NCBI RefSeq assembly: GCF_008041945.1
Contig: NZ_VKAD01000001.1
Coordinates: 868,001-932,000 of the forward strand
DNA: 64,000 bases
From: Reinekea thalattae
GTDB taxonomy: Bacteria > Pseudomonadota > Gammaproteobacteria > Pseudomonadales > Natronospirillaceae
Direction: 5' to 3'
Both the position numbers and the translations under genes were made by a program. The notes below the pieces were generated by a model that was not told the origin of the DNA, did no database searches, and saw nothing but the letters and a program-made list of their open reading frames with translations. Positions 11,646 through 19,735 of this stretch are shown here, one piece after another. Every line of letters starts with the position of its first letter. Within the stretch, counting starts at the first letter, position 1.

Positions 11646-12446
11646 TTAGGGCTTGACGCAGTTAGGTCGCTGACCTGCTTCAACCACTTGCAAATAACGC
11701 GAATAATATTCGTCTTGTGCTGCCTGTAAATCGCTGATGCGAGTATCGTGCGATGGGTGCGTAGACAACAATTCAGGTGTCGAGCTGCTGGCGTTTTCGC
11801 TCATACGAACCCAAAGCTGAGCCGCCTGCCGAGGATCGAAACCGGCGTCGGCCATCAGCTCTTGGCCAATCAAGTCGGCTTCAGACTCATGACTACGACC
11901 GTAGGGTAAAATCAATAACACCTGACTGGTGATACCCAAGCCTGCCACCCAAGCCTGCTGGTTCTCGTTCTCAGCCAGCGCCAAGCCCGCCACCATTAAA
12001 CCTAGCGCAGTCATTTGTTGTGAGCTCAGCCGAGCATTGGAATGATTTGCCAATACATGCCCAACCTCGTGACCAACAACCGCCGCCAGCTGATCGGCAT
12101 TATCCGCCAACTCAATAAGCCCGGTGTAGATACCAATTTTTGCACCCGGCAAGGCAAAGGCATTAACCGCTTCACTGTCAAAAACCACCACTTCCCATTC
12201 TTCAGGCGCATAGCCATACTCTTCTGGCACGACCGAAACAATGGCTTGTGATATGCACTGAGCATAGGCATTGATAGCTTCGTTACGACTTACCTCAAGG
12301 TTTTGCTTAAGCTCTTCAAAGGATTGTTCACCTTTGGCAGCCATGCTGGATCGATCATAGAACAGCAATTGCTTTTGCCCTGTCGGCGAAGTCGCGCAAC
12401 CTGAAATGACTGCAACACAGAATAAGCAGAACAGTTTTACCTTCAT
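11646..12446 (-). CDS. M48-family zinc metalloprotease lipoprotein
   Basis: A 266-residue secreted protease. The lipoprotein signal peptide ends in ISGC (C17). The zinc motif HEVGH lies at 126-130 and the third ligand glutamate in HESEAD at about 187, as in M48B peptidases such as LoiP, YcaL and the N-terminal half of BepA, which act on outer-membrane proteins in the periplasm. Unlike BepA it has no C-terminal TPR domain. It is convergent with lnt with only 13 bp between them and transcribed alone. The exact orthologue cannot be fixed by eye. Confidence 0.9.
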   Translation of the reverse strand: MKVKLFCLFCVAVISGCATSPTGQKQLLFYDRSSMAAKGEQSFEELKQNLEVSRNEAINAYAQCISQAIVSVVPEEYGYAPEEWEVVVFDSEAVNAFALPGAKIGIYTGLIELADNADQLAAVVGHEVGHVLANHSNARLSSQQMTALGLMVAGLALAENENQQAWVAGLGITSQVLLILPYGRSHESEADLIGQELMADAGFDPRQAAQLWVRMSENASSSTPELLSTHPSHDTRISDLQAAQDEYYSRYLQVVEAGQRPNCVKP

Positions 12447-12854
12447 GTCACCCTAAACCCTAAATAGAAAAGAGCCTCAATTATTGATGATCGTCGTCAT
12501 AATTCAACCGTAATCAGCAATTCATAAGCCGCCGATCATGAACTGCAATTGATAATAAATAATCCAAAACAACCAACAAACGCGCAATCTACAACGCCCT
12601 AATCATTAAATTCCCCCAAGAACGACAGCCAAGGCGAATAAATTTTATAAAAAGCCAGATCACTAACAAATTATCGTGACAGATTGCTGACCCGCTCTGC
12701 GATACAGGGTAAAATCGACGGCCTTTTACGCAGGCATATGAATAGCAACCGCGACAGCGGTATAGCGCATCGTCAGCAAAGGCCAAACCATCCTTTGCGC
12801 TCGTCGCTGCTGCACTTTTATATCTGCCAAACGCTTTAATGGGGAACCTAGCAG
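12447..12854 (+). other. Divergent intergenic region between the M48 protease and livG
   Basis: About 400 bp, AT-rich in its first half, must hold promoters for both neighbours. I see no supported ORF, no perfect inverted repeat of note and no convincing -35/-10 pair; TGCGATACA near 12698 could be a weak extended -10. A minus-strand reading frame here (12589-12861) has no start signal or recognisable protein. Confidence 0.5.
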
Positions 12855-13628
12855 ATGTCATCGATGATCGAAGTAAAGTCGGTCGGTAAGTCCTTTGGCC
12901 AGTTAGCGGTCATAAACGACTGTAGCTTTAGCATAGAAAAAGGCTCTATCACCGGCATGATCGGCCCAAACGGGGCAGGTAAATCAACCATATTCAATAT
13001 TATTGCCGGCACCCTGCCGCTCGACAGCGGCAACATTATTTTAGACGGCGAAGATGTCACCAATCTCAGTGCCGATCGACTCTTCAGTAAAGGTCTATTG
13101 CGCACCTTCCAAATCGCACATGAGTTCTCGCACATGACCGCGTTGGAAAACCTAATGATGGTGCCGCCAAAACAGGTCGGTGAAAATCTATTCAGCACCT
13201 GGTTTCAACCAAGCAAAGTCGCTAAACAAGAAGCTCGCAATAAGCGAAAAGCGCTTGAAGTGATTGACTACATTGGCCTTAGCCACGTCAAAAACGAACT
13301 GGCCGGTAACCTTTCTGGTGGTCAAAAGAAATTACTCGAGCTGGGTCGAACTATGATGACCGACGCCAAAGTGGTGCTACTCGATGAAGTCGCTGCCGGT
13401 GTTAACCGAACGCTATTGAAAGGGTTGACCGATAACATTTTACGTATGAACCGCGACTTCGGTGTCACCTTCTTGGTGATCGAACACGACATGGACATGA
13501 TCGCCAAGCTGTGCGATCCGGTGATTGTCATGGCGCAAGGCAGCGTTATGGTCGAAGGCAAAATTGAAGACATTCAGAACAATCCTCGCGTTATCGAAGC
13601 CTATTTTGGCAGTAGCGACATCGCCTAA
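12855..13628 (+). CDS. livG: Branched-chain amino acid type ABC transporter ATPase LivG
   Basis: One of two ATPases of a HAAT-type importer for branched-chain amino acids or related compounds. The 257 residues contain Walker A GPNGAGKS (37-44), the LivG-typical TFQIAHEFSHMTALENLM region, signature LSGGQKK (153-159) and Walker B VVLLDEVAAGVN, where the usual DEP is DEV (V179). It is the first gene of livG-livF-livH-livM. A second in-frame ATG at 12864 gives MIEVKSVG; a GGGGA stretch upstream could serve either. Confidence 0.9.
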   Translation: MSSMIEVKSVGKSFGQLAVINDCSFSIEKGSITGMIGPNGAGKSTIFNIIAGTLPLDSGNIILDGEDVTNLSADRLFSKGLLRTFQIAHEFSHMTALENLMMVPPKQVGENLFSTWFQPSKVAKQEARNKRKALEVIDYIGLSHVKNELAGNLSGGQKKLLELGRTMMTDAKVVLLDEVAAGVNRTLLKGLTDNILRMNRDFGVTFLVIEHDMDMIAKLCDPVIVMAQGSVMVEGKIEDIQNNPRVIEAYFGSSDIA

Positions 13629-13643
13629 TAGACTGGAGTGATC

Positions 13644-14348
13644 ATGGCAATTATTGAAGCGAAAGACATCCATGCAGGCTACGGCGGCATGAACATTTTA
13701 AATGGCATCAACATGGCGGTAGAAGCCGAAGAAGTCGGTGTCATTATCGGCGCTAACGGCGCTGGCAAATCGACCTCTCTAAAAGCTTTGTTTGGTTTGT
13801 TGCACGTCAGCCAAGGCAGCATTGAGTTGAACGGCGAAGACATCACCAACGCCGACCCCAACCGTTTAGTTGAATTAGGCATGGCGTTTGTACCACAAGA
13901 AAAAAACGTCTTCGTCAGTTTAAGTGTTGAAGAAAACCTAGAGATGGGCGCGTTTTTACGCAAAGATAACTTTAAGCGCACGCTCGACTCGGTATACCAC
14001 TACTTCCCAGATTTAAAAGACAAACGCCATCAACCAGCTGGTGAGCTTTCTGGTGGCCAGCGCCAAATGGTTGCTATGGGCCGTGCGCTAATGATTGAGC
14101 CGAAAGTTCTATTGTTGGATGAACCGACGGCTGGGCTTTCACCTCTGTACATGAATGAAATTTTCGATCGAGTCAAAGCGATTAATAACGAAGGCGTTGG
14201 TATTTTAATGGTTGAACAGAATGCCAAGCAGGCCTTAGCCATTGCCGATAAGGGTTTTGTATTGGCCGCTGGCCGCAATCGCTTCACCGACACCGGTGCA
14301 AACTTATTAAATGATCCGGAAGTGGCCAAAAGCTTCCTTGGCGGTTAA
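13644..14348 (+). CDS. livF: Branched-chain amino acid type ABC transporter ATPase LivF
   Basis: Second ATPase of the same importer, 234 residues from ATG 13644. Walker A GANGAGKS lies at about 36-43, followed by the LivF-type VPQEKNVFVSLSVEENL segment, signature LSGGQRQM and Walker B LLLDEPTAGLSP. The ATG is preferred over an in-frame GTG at 13638, because GGAG at 13635-13638 gives a good 5-base spacing and overlaps that GTG. It starts 15 bp after livG. Confidence 0.93.
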   Translation: MAIIEAKDIHAGYGGMNILNGINMAVEAEEVGVIIGANGAGKSTSLKALFGLLHVSQGSIELNGEDITNADPNRLVELGMAFVPQEKNVFVSLSVEENLEMGAFLRKDNFKRTLDSVYHYFPDLKDKRHQPAGELSGGQRQMVAMGRALMIEPKVLLLDEPTAGLSPLYMNEIFDRVKAINNEGVGILMVEQNAKQALAIADKGFVLAAGRNRFTDTGANLLNDPEVAKSFLGG

Positions 14349-14365
14349 CGGATAGGAGAATTATC

Positions 14366-15364
14366 TTGAACGAATTAGTCTTTTTTATAAATAAGGTGAT
14401 GATCTCCGGTGCGGTGATCGGCTCCATTTACGCCATGGGCGCAATTGGTGTGACACTTATTTTTTCAATCTTACGCTTTGCGCATTTTGCTCACGGCGAC
14501 CTAATGACCACCGGCGCGTTTTTAACCTTTTTATTAACCGCCCTCTTTCCGCATGCTGGCGCAGCTATTGGCATACCGACGGCCTTTTTAATGATGCCGA
14601 TCGCTATGGCGATCACCAGTTTACTGGCAGTCGGTTTAGACAAGGCCTTCTATAAACCCTTGCGCGCGCATAATGTAAAGCCGGTCGTTATGGTGATGGC
14701 TTCTATCGGTGTAACCCTTATGCTGCAGGGCATTATTCGTATCTTTTTTGGTACCAGCTCTCGCAACCTCTTTATTGATGACCGCAAAGAAATTTTCCGT
14801 TTGGAATTGCCGTGGGAATTGGCTTCTCGCAAGCTCGTGATTACTGAACCACAGCTTTTATTGTTCTTATTTACCGCCATTGCGGTGGTCGCGCTGCACT
14901 ACTTTTTAACTCGCTCTCGCTTAGGCAAGGCGATGCGTGCGACATCAGACAACCCAGACTTAGCACGAATTTCTGGTATTAATGTCGACAAAGTAGTGAT
15001 CGTTACTTGGGTCATTGCTGGCTCTCTTGCGACGGCGGCAGGCACCTTACTGTCTTTGGATGTTGCATTAAAACCTGACCTGAGCTTCCAAATTTTATTA
15101 CCCATTTTTGCTGCGGCCATTGTTGGCGGCGTTGGCCACCCATACGGCGCTATCGTCGGCGGCTTTGTGGTCGGCTTTGCCGAAACACTGTCCGTTTTCA
15201 ACTGGGCGATTCTGTTGCGACCACTGGAAAAAGCGATGGAGTGGGATTTGCCCAACAACCTCGCTCTGGTTCCTACGGAATATAAAATTACCGTTCCGTT
15301 CTTCATTCTTGTTGCCATCTTGGTGTTAAAACCAACCGGTATTCTGAAGGGGCAAGTTCTATGA
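14366..15364 (+). CDS. livH: Branched-chain amino acid type ABC permease LivH
   Basis: The 332-residue inner-membrane permease has about eight hydrophobic helices and the LivH hallmark region GINVDKVVIVTWVIAGSLATAAG, as well as PIFAAAIVGGVGHPYGAIVGG near the coupling region. It begins with TTG at 14366, supported by AGGAG ending 7 bases upstream, and no nearer ATG fits. It ends in an ATGA overlap with livM. Confidence 0.92.
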   Translation: MNELVFFINKVMISGAVIGSIYAMGAIGVTLIFSILRFAHFAHGDLMTTGAFLTFLLTALFPHAGAAIGIPTAFLMMPIAMAITSLLAVGLDKAFYKPLRAHNVKPVVMVMASIGVTLMLQGIIRIFFGTSSRNLFIDDRKEIFRLELPWELASRKLVITEPQLLLFLFTAIAVVALHYFLTRSRLGKAMRATSDNPDLARISGINVDKVVIVTWVIAGSLATAAGTLLSLDVALKPDLSFQILLPIFAAAIVGGVGHPYGAIVGGFVVGFAETLSVFNWAILLRPLEKAMEWDLPNNLALVPTEYKITVPFFILVAILVLKPTGILKGQVL

Positions 15365-16641
15365 TCAGCCAACAATCTATTCTGGATTACAAAAAAGAAC
15401 TCATTCTGTTTAGCGGCCTTTTCGTCATGATCATCGCCATCATGCTGTTTATGGGTTCTGCTTACGGTTTACGCATGCTCGTTGAAGCCAGCTGCTACGC
15501 CATTATTGCTTTTGGCCTCACTATCCAATGGGGTTACGCGGGCCTATTTAACGCTGGCATTATGGGTTTTATGGCGCTTGGCGCCTTTATGACCATGCTA
15601 TTCAGCTTCCCAGTTAATGAAGATTTTTGGTCATCCGGCCTGCCTTCAGAACTCGGCGCTGTTCTGCTTAAACTGATCCTCGGTATTGGTTTAATTTGGG
15701 CTTCAACCAAGCTCACGAAAGTTGGTGTTGCGCAAAAATGGCAGCGACTCATTACTGTGTTATTAATTGCCATCGTTTATATCGGCTACATGTCGGCTTT
15801 AGGCCCTGTGGCAGAATCGATTGAAAAAGAAGTTGGTTTTATTGGTGGCTTCGGTCTTCCTGGTTGGATGGGTTGGTTGGTTGGCGGTGTTGTCGCCGGT
15901 TTAATCGCCTACTTTGTTGGCCACATTTGTTTAGGCTTACGCAGTGACTACCTTGCCATTGCGACATTGGGCATCTCTGAAATCATCAAAGCCTTTCTAA
16001 AAAATGCGGACTGGCTGACCAACGGAACACTGACCGTTTCGCCACTACCTTGGCCGACACCAGGACCTGCCGATTTAGGTTTTGAGTTAGCGCGCGCCAG
16101 CTATCTTTCAATTACGGCGCTGGTAATTGCCGTGATTTTCTTTTTACTAACGCGTGCTTACAACGCTCCTTGGGGCCGAATGTTACGTGCTATTCGCGAT
16201 AACGAAGTTTCCTCGCTCGCTATGGGCAAAGATGTCAATAAGCGTCGATTAGAGGTGTTTATTTTTGGCTCTTTCTTGATGGGTTTAGGCGGTGCAATTT
16301 TAGCAACCTTTAATGGCCTGTTTGACCCGAACGGCTACATCCCGCTGAACCACACCTTCTTAATTTGGGTGATGGTGATTTTAGGCGGTGCCGGCAACAA
16401 TCTAGGTACGCTGTTTGGTGCGGTATTTGTTTATATTATTTGGACTATGTCTGAACCCGCTGCGCTGTTTGTGTTTGATATCATTCGTCACATTGGCGAA
16501 GCTGCTGGCTGGACTTTACCGGCAGATTTAGACAGCCGCGCATTGCAAGCTAGAGTCTTGGTGATTGGCCTCACCATCAGTTTGGTGCTGCGTTATGCAC
16601 CTAAAGGGCTAATCCCTGAGCGCCTAACGCAACACCAATAA
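15361..16641 (+). CDS. livM: Branched-chain amino acid type ABC permease LivM
   Basis: Second permease subunit, 426 residues, with about ten hydrophobic segments and typical LivM motifs: GLRSDYLAIATLGISEIIKAFLKN, MLRAIRDNEVSSLAMGKDVNKRRLEVFIFGSFLMGLGGA and VMVILGGAGNNLGTLFGA. It is longer than the LivM minimum because of an extra membrane segment and loop at about 75-150. Its start overlaps the livH stop (ATGA). A bidirectional terminator follows at 16734. Confidence 0.92.
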   Translation: MISQQSILDYKKELILFSGLFVMIIAIMLFMGSAYGLRMLVEASCYAIIAFGLTIQWGYAGLFNAGIMGFMALGAFMTMLFSFPVNEDFWSSGLPSELGAVLLKLILGIGLIWASTKLTKVGVAQKWQRLITVLLIAIVYIGYMSALGPVAESIEKEVGFIGGFGLPGWMGWLVGGVVAGLIAYFVGHICLGLRSDYLAIATLGISEIIKAFLKNADWLTNGTLTVSPLPWPTPGPADLGFELARASYLSITALVIAVIFFLLTRAYNAPWGRMLRAIRDNEVSSLAMGKDVNKRRLEVFIFGSFLMGLGGAILATFNGLFDPNGYIPLNHTFLIWVMVILGGAGNNLGTLFGAVFVYIIWTMSEPAALFVFDIIRHIGEAAGWTLPADLDSRALQARVLVIGLTISLVLRYAPKGLIPERLTQHQ

Positions 16642-16733
16642 CAGCCAAACCGAACGACCAGGCTATAGTCATAAAAACAATGACTGTGGCCTTAAAGATT
16701 GAATACCCTATTCAAACAGAATTTATTTAAAGC

Positions 16734-16764
16734 AAAAAAAAGCGCGGTATTAACCGCGCTTTTT
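16734..16764 (+). terminator. Bidirectional terminator between livM and livK
   Basis: A perfect 8-bp stem AGCGCGGT/ACCGCGCT with a 4-base loop is flanked by seven A on the left and five T on the right. It can terminate livM on the plus strand and livK on the minus strand. Confidence 0.9.
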
Positions 16765-16809
16765 AGTTTATGAACTCGCTATTAAATAGCGGCCAGCTAT
16801 CACTTAAAC

Positions 16810-17994
16810 TTACAGCTCGCCTTTCTCTACGAAAGAGCCGTCTTCTACTAGCATTTCAATAATCAAACCAGGGACATCGCCGTTGGCGTCGAATTCATGA
16901 TCGCCAGCTGCGCCTTGGTAATTGATATCTTTGCCTTCAGCAATCAGCTTTTTCGCTTTCGCCCATTCACCTGGCAAAATAATTTCGCCTGGTGCGCTAG
17001 CGACTGTGCGTAACGCTGCGCTTAGGCCTTCTTTATCTGCCGTGCCAGATTGCTCAATCGCTAAGGCAATCAAGAAAGCAGCATCATAGGCTTGGCCAGC
17101 AAAAACTGCGTTTGGATCAAGCGATTTTGCTCTCATTTCTGTTTCGAAAGCACTTTGTCCAACCACTTCTGGGGTACCCGGTTTGGTAGCAATCATGCCT
17201 TCTAGAACGTCAGCACCAACCGCTTCAACCAAAGAATCACCCACCATGCCATCACTACCAACAAACTGAGTGAAGTCACCGCTTTCATAGGCTTGGCGTA
17301 AAATGGTTTGACCTGAGGTGTCGGCATAAGCAATAACCACAAGAGTCTCAACACCATTAGAAGCTAAAGAACCTAGCTCTGAACGGTAATCGGCTTTGCC
17401 GTCTTCATGTGCTTCACTTGCCGCAACGGTACCACTGAAAGCAGCTTCTAGGCCTTCGGCGAAGGGCTTGCCATAATCGTTATTGACGTAAGTAATGACG
17501 ATTTCATCGATACCTTTAGATTCTAGCAACTCAGCCATCTTAACAGCTTGGAAAGAGTCGGACGGCGCGGTGCGGTAAAATAAATCATTATCCGCAAGGC
17601 CACTAATAGACGGTGATGTTGAAGCTGGTGAAATCATTAGCACGCCAGCCGGTACAGCAACGTTATTTGCCGCAGCAATTGAAGAGCCAGAGCACAAGGC
17701 ACCGACGATAGCAACCGCGCCTTCAGAGTTGATCAGACGATCCGCACCGTTAGAGGCTGCTGATGCATCGATACAACCAGTGTCTGCACTTGGCATAACA
17801 ATGCTTTCGCCGCCGAGCAAACCACCTTGAGTATTAACATGCTCCATTGCCAGCTTTGCGCCCTCAAAAATTGGCGGCGTTAAGCTTTCAATAGGGCCGG
17901 TAAAGCCACCTAAAAAACCTACCTTTACTTCTGCTTGTGCTGCGTAGGCGACAGACGCCATAGCAACCACACCTAGGGTTTTCTTGAAGTTCAT
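16810..17994 (-). CDS. livK: Branched-chain amino acid type periplasmic binding protein
   Basis: A periplasmic binding protein of the LivK/LivJ family (394 residues from ATG 17994; one more Met at 17997). A signal peptide ends near AYAAQA, then the mature part starts with EVKVGFLGGFTGP. Family features include SADTGCIDASAASNGADRLI with the first disulfide cysteine, VGALCSGSSIAAANNVAVPAGVLMISPASTSP with the second, and VNNDYGKPFAEGL. It faces livGFHM tail to tail across a shared terminator, so it has its own promoter and can be made in excess of the membrane subunits. The exact ligand is not determinable. Confidence 0.9.
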   Translation of the reverse strand: MNFKKTLGVVAMASVAYAAQAEVKVGFLGGFTGPIESLTPPIFEGAKLAMEHVNTQGGLLGGESIVMPSADTGCIDASAASNGADRLINSEGAVAIVGALCSGSSIAAANNVAVPAGVLMISPASTSPSISGLADNDLFYRTAPSDSFQAVKMAELLESKGIDEIVITYVNNDYGKPFAEGLEAAFSGTVAASEAHEDGKADYRSELGSLASNGVETLVVIAYADTSGQTILRQAYESGDFTQFVGSDGMVGDSLVEAVGADVLEGMIATKPGTPEVVGQSAFETEMRAKSLDPNAVFAGQAYDAAFLIALAIEQSGTADKEGLSAALRTVASAPGEIILPGEWAKAKKLIAEGKDINYQGAAGDHEFDANGDVPGLIIEMLVEDGSFVEKGEL

Positions 17995-18329
17995 CATTAT
18001 CTCTCTTTAATCTGCCATTGAAGGTCGTTCAGCATGTTGCGAAACTTTACTCAGAAATTCAAGAACTAGTGACAGATTGATGACAAAGGATATCGACTGC
18101 TTGTTCAGCTTTAAGTCATTAGGTCCATTAAAAATACGTCTGGTGTTGTTGCAGCCAAATTGCTGCCTTTTATTGACAAAAAAAACATTAGTTGCTGACT
18201 TATTGATCCAGTTCCAAAAATAGCACTTATTTTTACGCCTAATTTTTATTTTTTACTTGAGCAAACTGATGAAAAGCGTATCCTCCTTGAGCCAAATTTT
18301 TATGAAAATTAGTGATTGTAAACGGCTGA

Positions 18330-18349
18330 TTCAGCGTAATTTCGCTGAA
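18330..18349 (+). promoter_or_regulatory. Palindrome upstream of ackA, possible operator
   Basis: TTCAGCG and CGCTGAA form perfect 7-bp arms around a 6-base AT-rich centre (TAATTT). There is no following T-run, so a dimeric regulator site is likelier than a terminator. The regulator is unknown. Confidence 0.4.
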
Positions 18350-18423
18350 CTTTCGAGAAGTTAAACTCTTTTTGCCTTTACCCTGCTACTGCACTCAAAC
18401 AACGATGCATGTTGCGTGTTCTG

Positions 18424-18454
18424 AATTCATATTAATGTTTTTAATTCATATTAA
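18424..18454 (+). repeat. 12-bp direct repeat upstream of ackA
   Basis: AATTCATATTAA occurs at 18424-18435 and again at 18443-18454, a 19-bp period, about 85-115 bp before the ackA start. It may be a tandem activator or repressor site. Confidence 0.6.
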
Positions 18455-18537
18455 ACTGGATAACCGTTTAATTCTTATAGGCAGGGGCGCCGATAACGCC
18501 CTACTTTCTTTCAACCTAAATACAGTCAGGCTGGTAA

Positions 18538-19716
18538 ATGTCCAATAATATCCTTGTAATTAACTCTGGTAGTTCTTCTGTTAAATTTTCTTTATTCGAT
18601 ATGTCGTCAGAAAGTGAGAGCGCAAGTGGCTTAGCCGAGCGCCTAAACACTGCTGAAGGTGAAATCACAATTAAGTCTGCAGAAGGCAAAATTAATCTTA
18701 AGTTAGAAAAAAGCGATTACCGCTCTACTCTAGAAGTCATCATTAATACGCTTACCGAGCAAGGTTTGTTAGAAACATTGCCTGTTGCCATTGGTCACCG
18801 TGTTGTACACGGCGGCGAATTCTTCAGCGATCCTGTGCTTATTAACGATGATGTTTTAGGCAAAATCAAAGACTGCATTCCACTTGCTCCTTTGCACAAC
18901 CCTGCTGCCGTTTCTGGTATTGAAGCGATGACCAGCCTATACCCTTCTATTCCTCAGGTTGCGGTTTTCGACACAGCATTCCACCAAACTTTACCGCCTG
19001 AAGCCTACCTGTATGGCGTGCCTTACGAGCTATACGAAGAATTAGGCGTACGTCGCTACGGCATGCACGGCACCAGCCACCAGTATGTCGCTTCTGAAGC
19101 AGCTAAACGCCTTAACCTACCTGCAGAGCACGGCATTCTAACCGCTCACCTAGGTAACGGCTGTAGCTGTAGCGCCGTTGTTAACGGTAAGTCAGTTGAT
19201 ACCACCATGGGTATGACTCCACTTGAAGGCCTGTTAATGGGTACTCGAAGCGGTGACGTTGACCCTGGTTTACACCAGTTTTTGCATGCACAAAAAGGCT
19301 GGAGCATCGATGAAATCACCGATGTATTAAATAAGAAAAGTGGTCTACTAGGTATTTCTGGTGTCTCTAACGACATGCGCTCAGTTGAGCAAGAAGCTGA
19401 AAAAGGCAACAAGCGTGCTCAATTAGCGCTGGACGTTTTCCACTTCCGTCTAGCACGCCAGCTAGGTGGCCTAGCAGCTTCGCTACCTCGCTTTGACGCT
19501 TTAGTGTTCACTGGTGGTATTGGTGAAAACTCTCGTGAGACACGTGCTCTAATGCTTAACACCATTAAGATTTTTGGTATCGAATTAGATGAAGCGTTGA
19601 ATAAAACCAACGGTGACGAGCGTGGCGTTATCTCTAAAGGTAACGGCCCAACGGCGATTGTAGTCAATACTGCCGAAGAACTTATGATTGCTCGCGCGGC
19701 ACAAGCCCTTATCTAA
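18538..19716 (+). CDS. ackA: Acetate kinase AckA
   Basis: AckA interconverts acetyl phosphate plus ADP with acetate plus ATP in the cytosol. The 392 residues begin with the ASKHA-fold phosphate loop VINSGSSSVKFSLF and contain GHRVVHGG, VFDTAFHQTLP, RRYGMHGTSHQYV, AHLGNGCS, TRSGDVDPG and VFTGGIGENS, all conserved in the family. Length is normal. It is 19 bp upstream of pta, the usual ackA-pta operon for acetate overflow and reuse. Confidence 0.98.
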   Translation: MSNNILVINSGSSSVKFSLFDMSSESESASGLAERLNTAEGEITIKSAEGKINLKLEKSDYRSTLEVIINTLTEQGLLETLPVAIGHRVVHGGEFFSDPVLINDDVLGKIKDCIPLAPLHNPAAVSGIEAMTSLYPSIPQVAVFDTAFHQTLPPEAYLYGVPYELYEELGVRRYGMHGTSHQYVASEAAKRLNLPAEHGILTAHLGNGCSCSAVVNGKSVDTTMGMTPLEGLLMGTRSGDVDPGLHQFLHAQKGWSIDEITDVLNKKSGLLGISGVSNDMRSVEQEAEKGNKRAQLALDVFHFRLARQLGGLAASLPRFDALVFTGGIGENSRETRALMLNTIKIFGIELDEALNKTNGDERGVISKGNGPTAIVVNTAEELMIARAAQALI

Positions 19717-19735
19717 TCAAACAGGAGATTCGTCA

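Larger units (their letters stand above)
17998..18537 (+). other. Divergent regulatory region between livK and ackA
   Basis: About 540 bp without a supported ORF, containing promoters for livK (minus) and ackA (plus). Three structures stand out: a palindrome at 18330-18349, a 12-bp direct repeat at 18424-18454 and a short GC hairpin GGGCG/CGCCC around 18485-18500. A TTGACA at 18173 has no matching -10. Confidence 0.6.

Noticed and set aside
12589-12861. 90-codon minus-strand frame upstream of livG
   Set aside because: No ribosome binding site, no recognisable sequence, overlaps the livG start.
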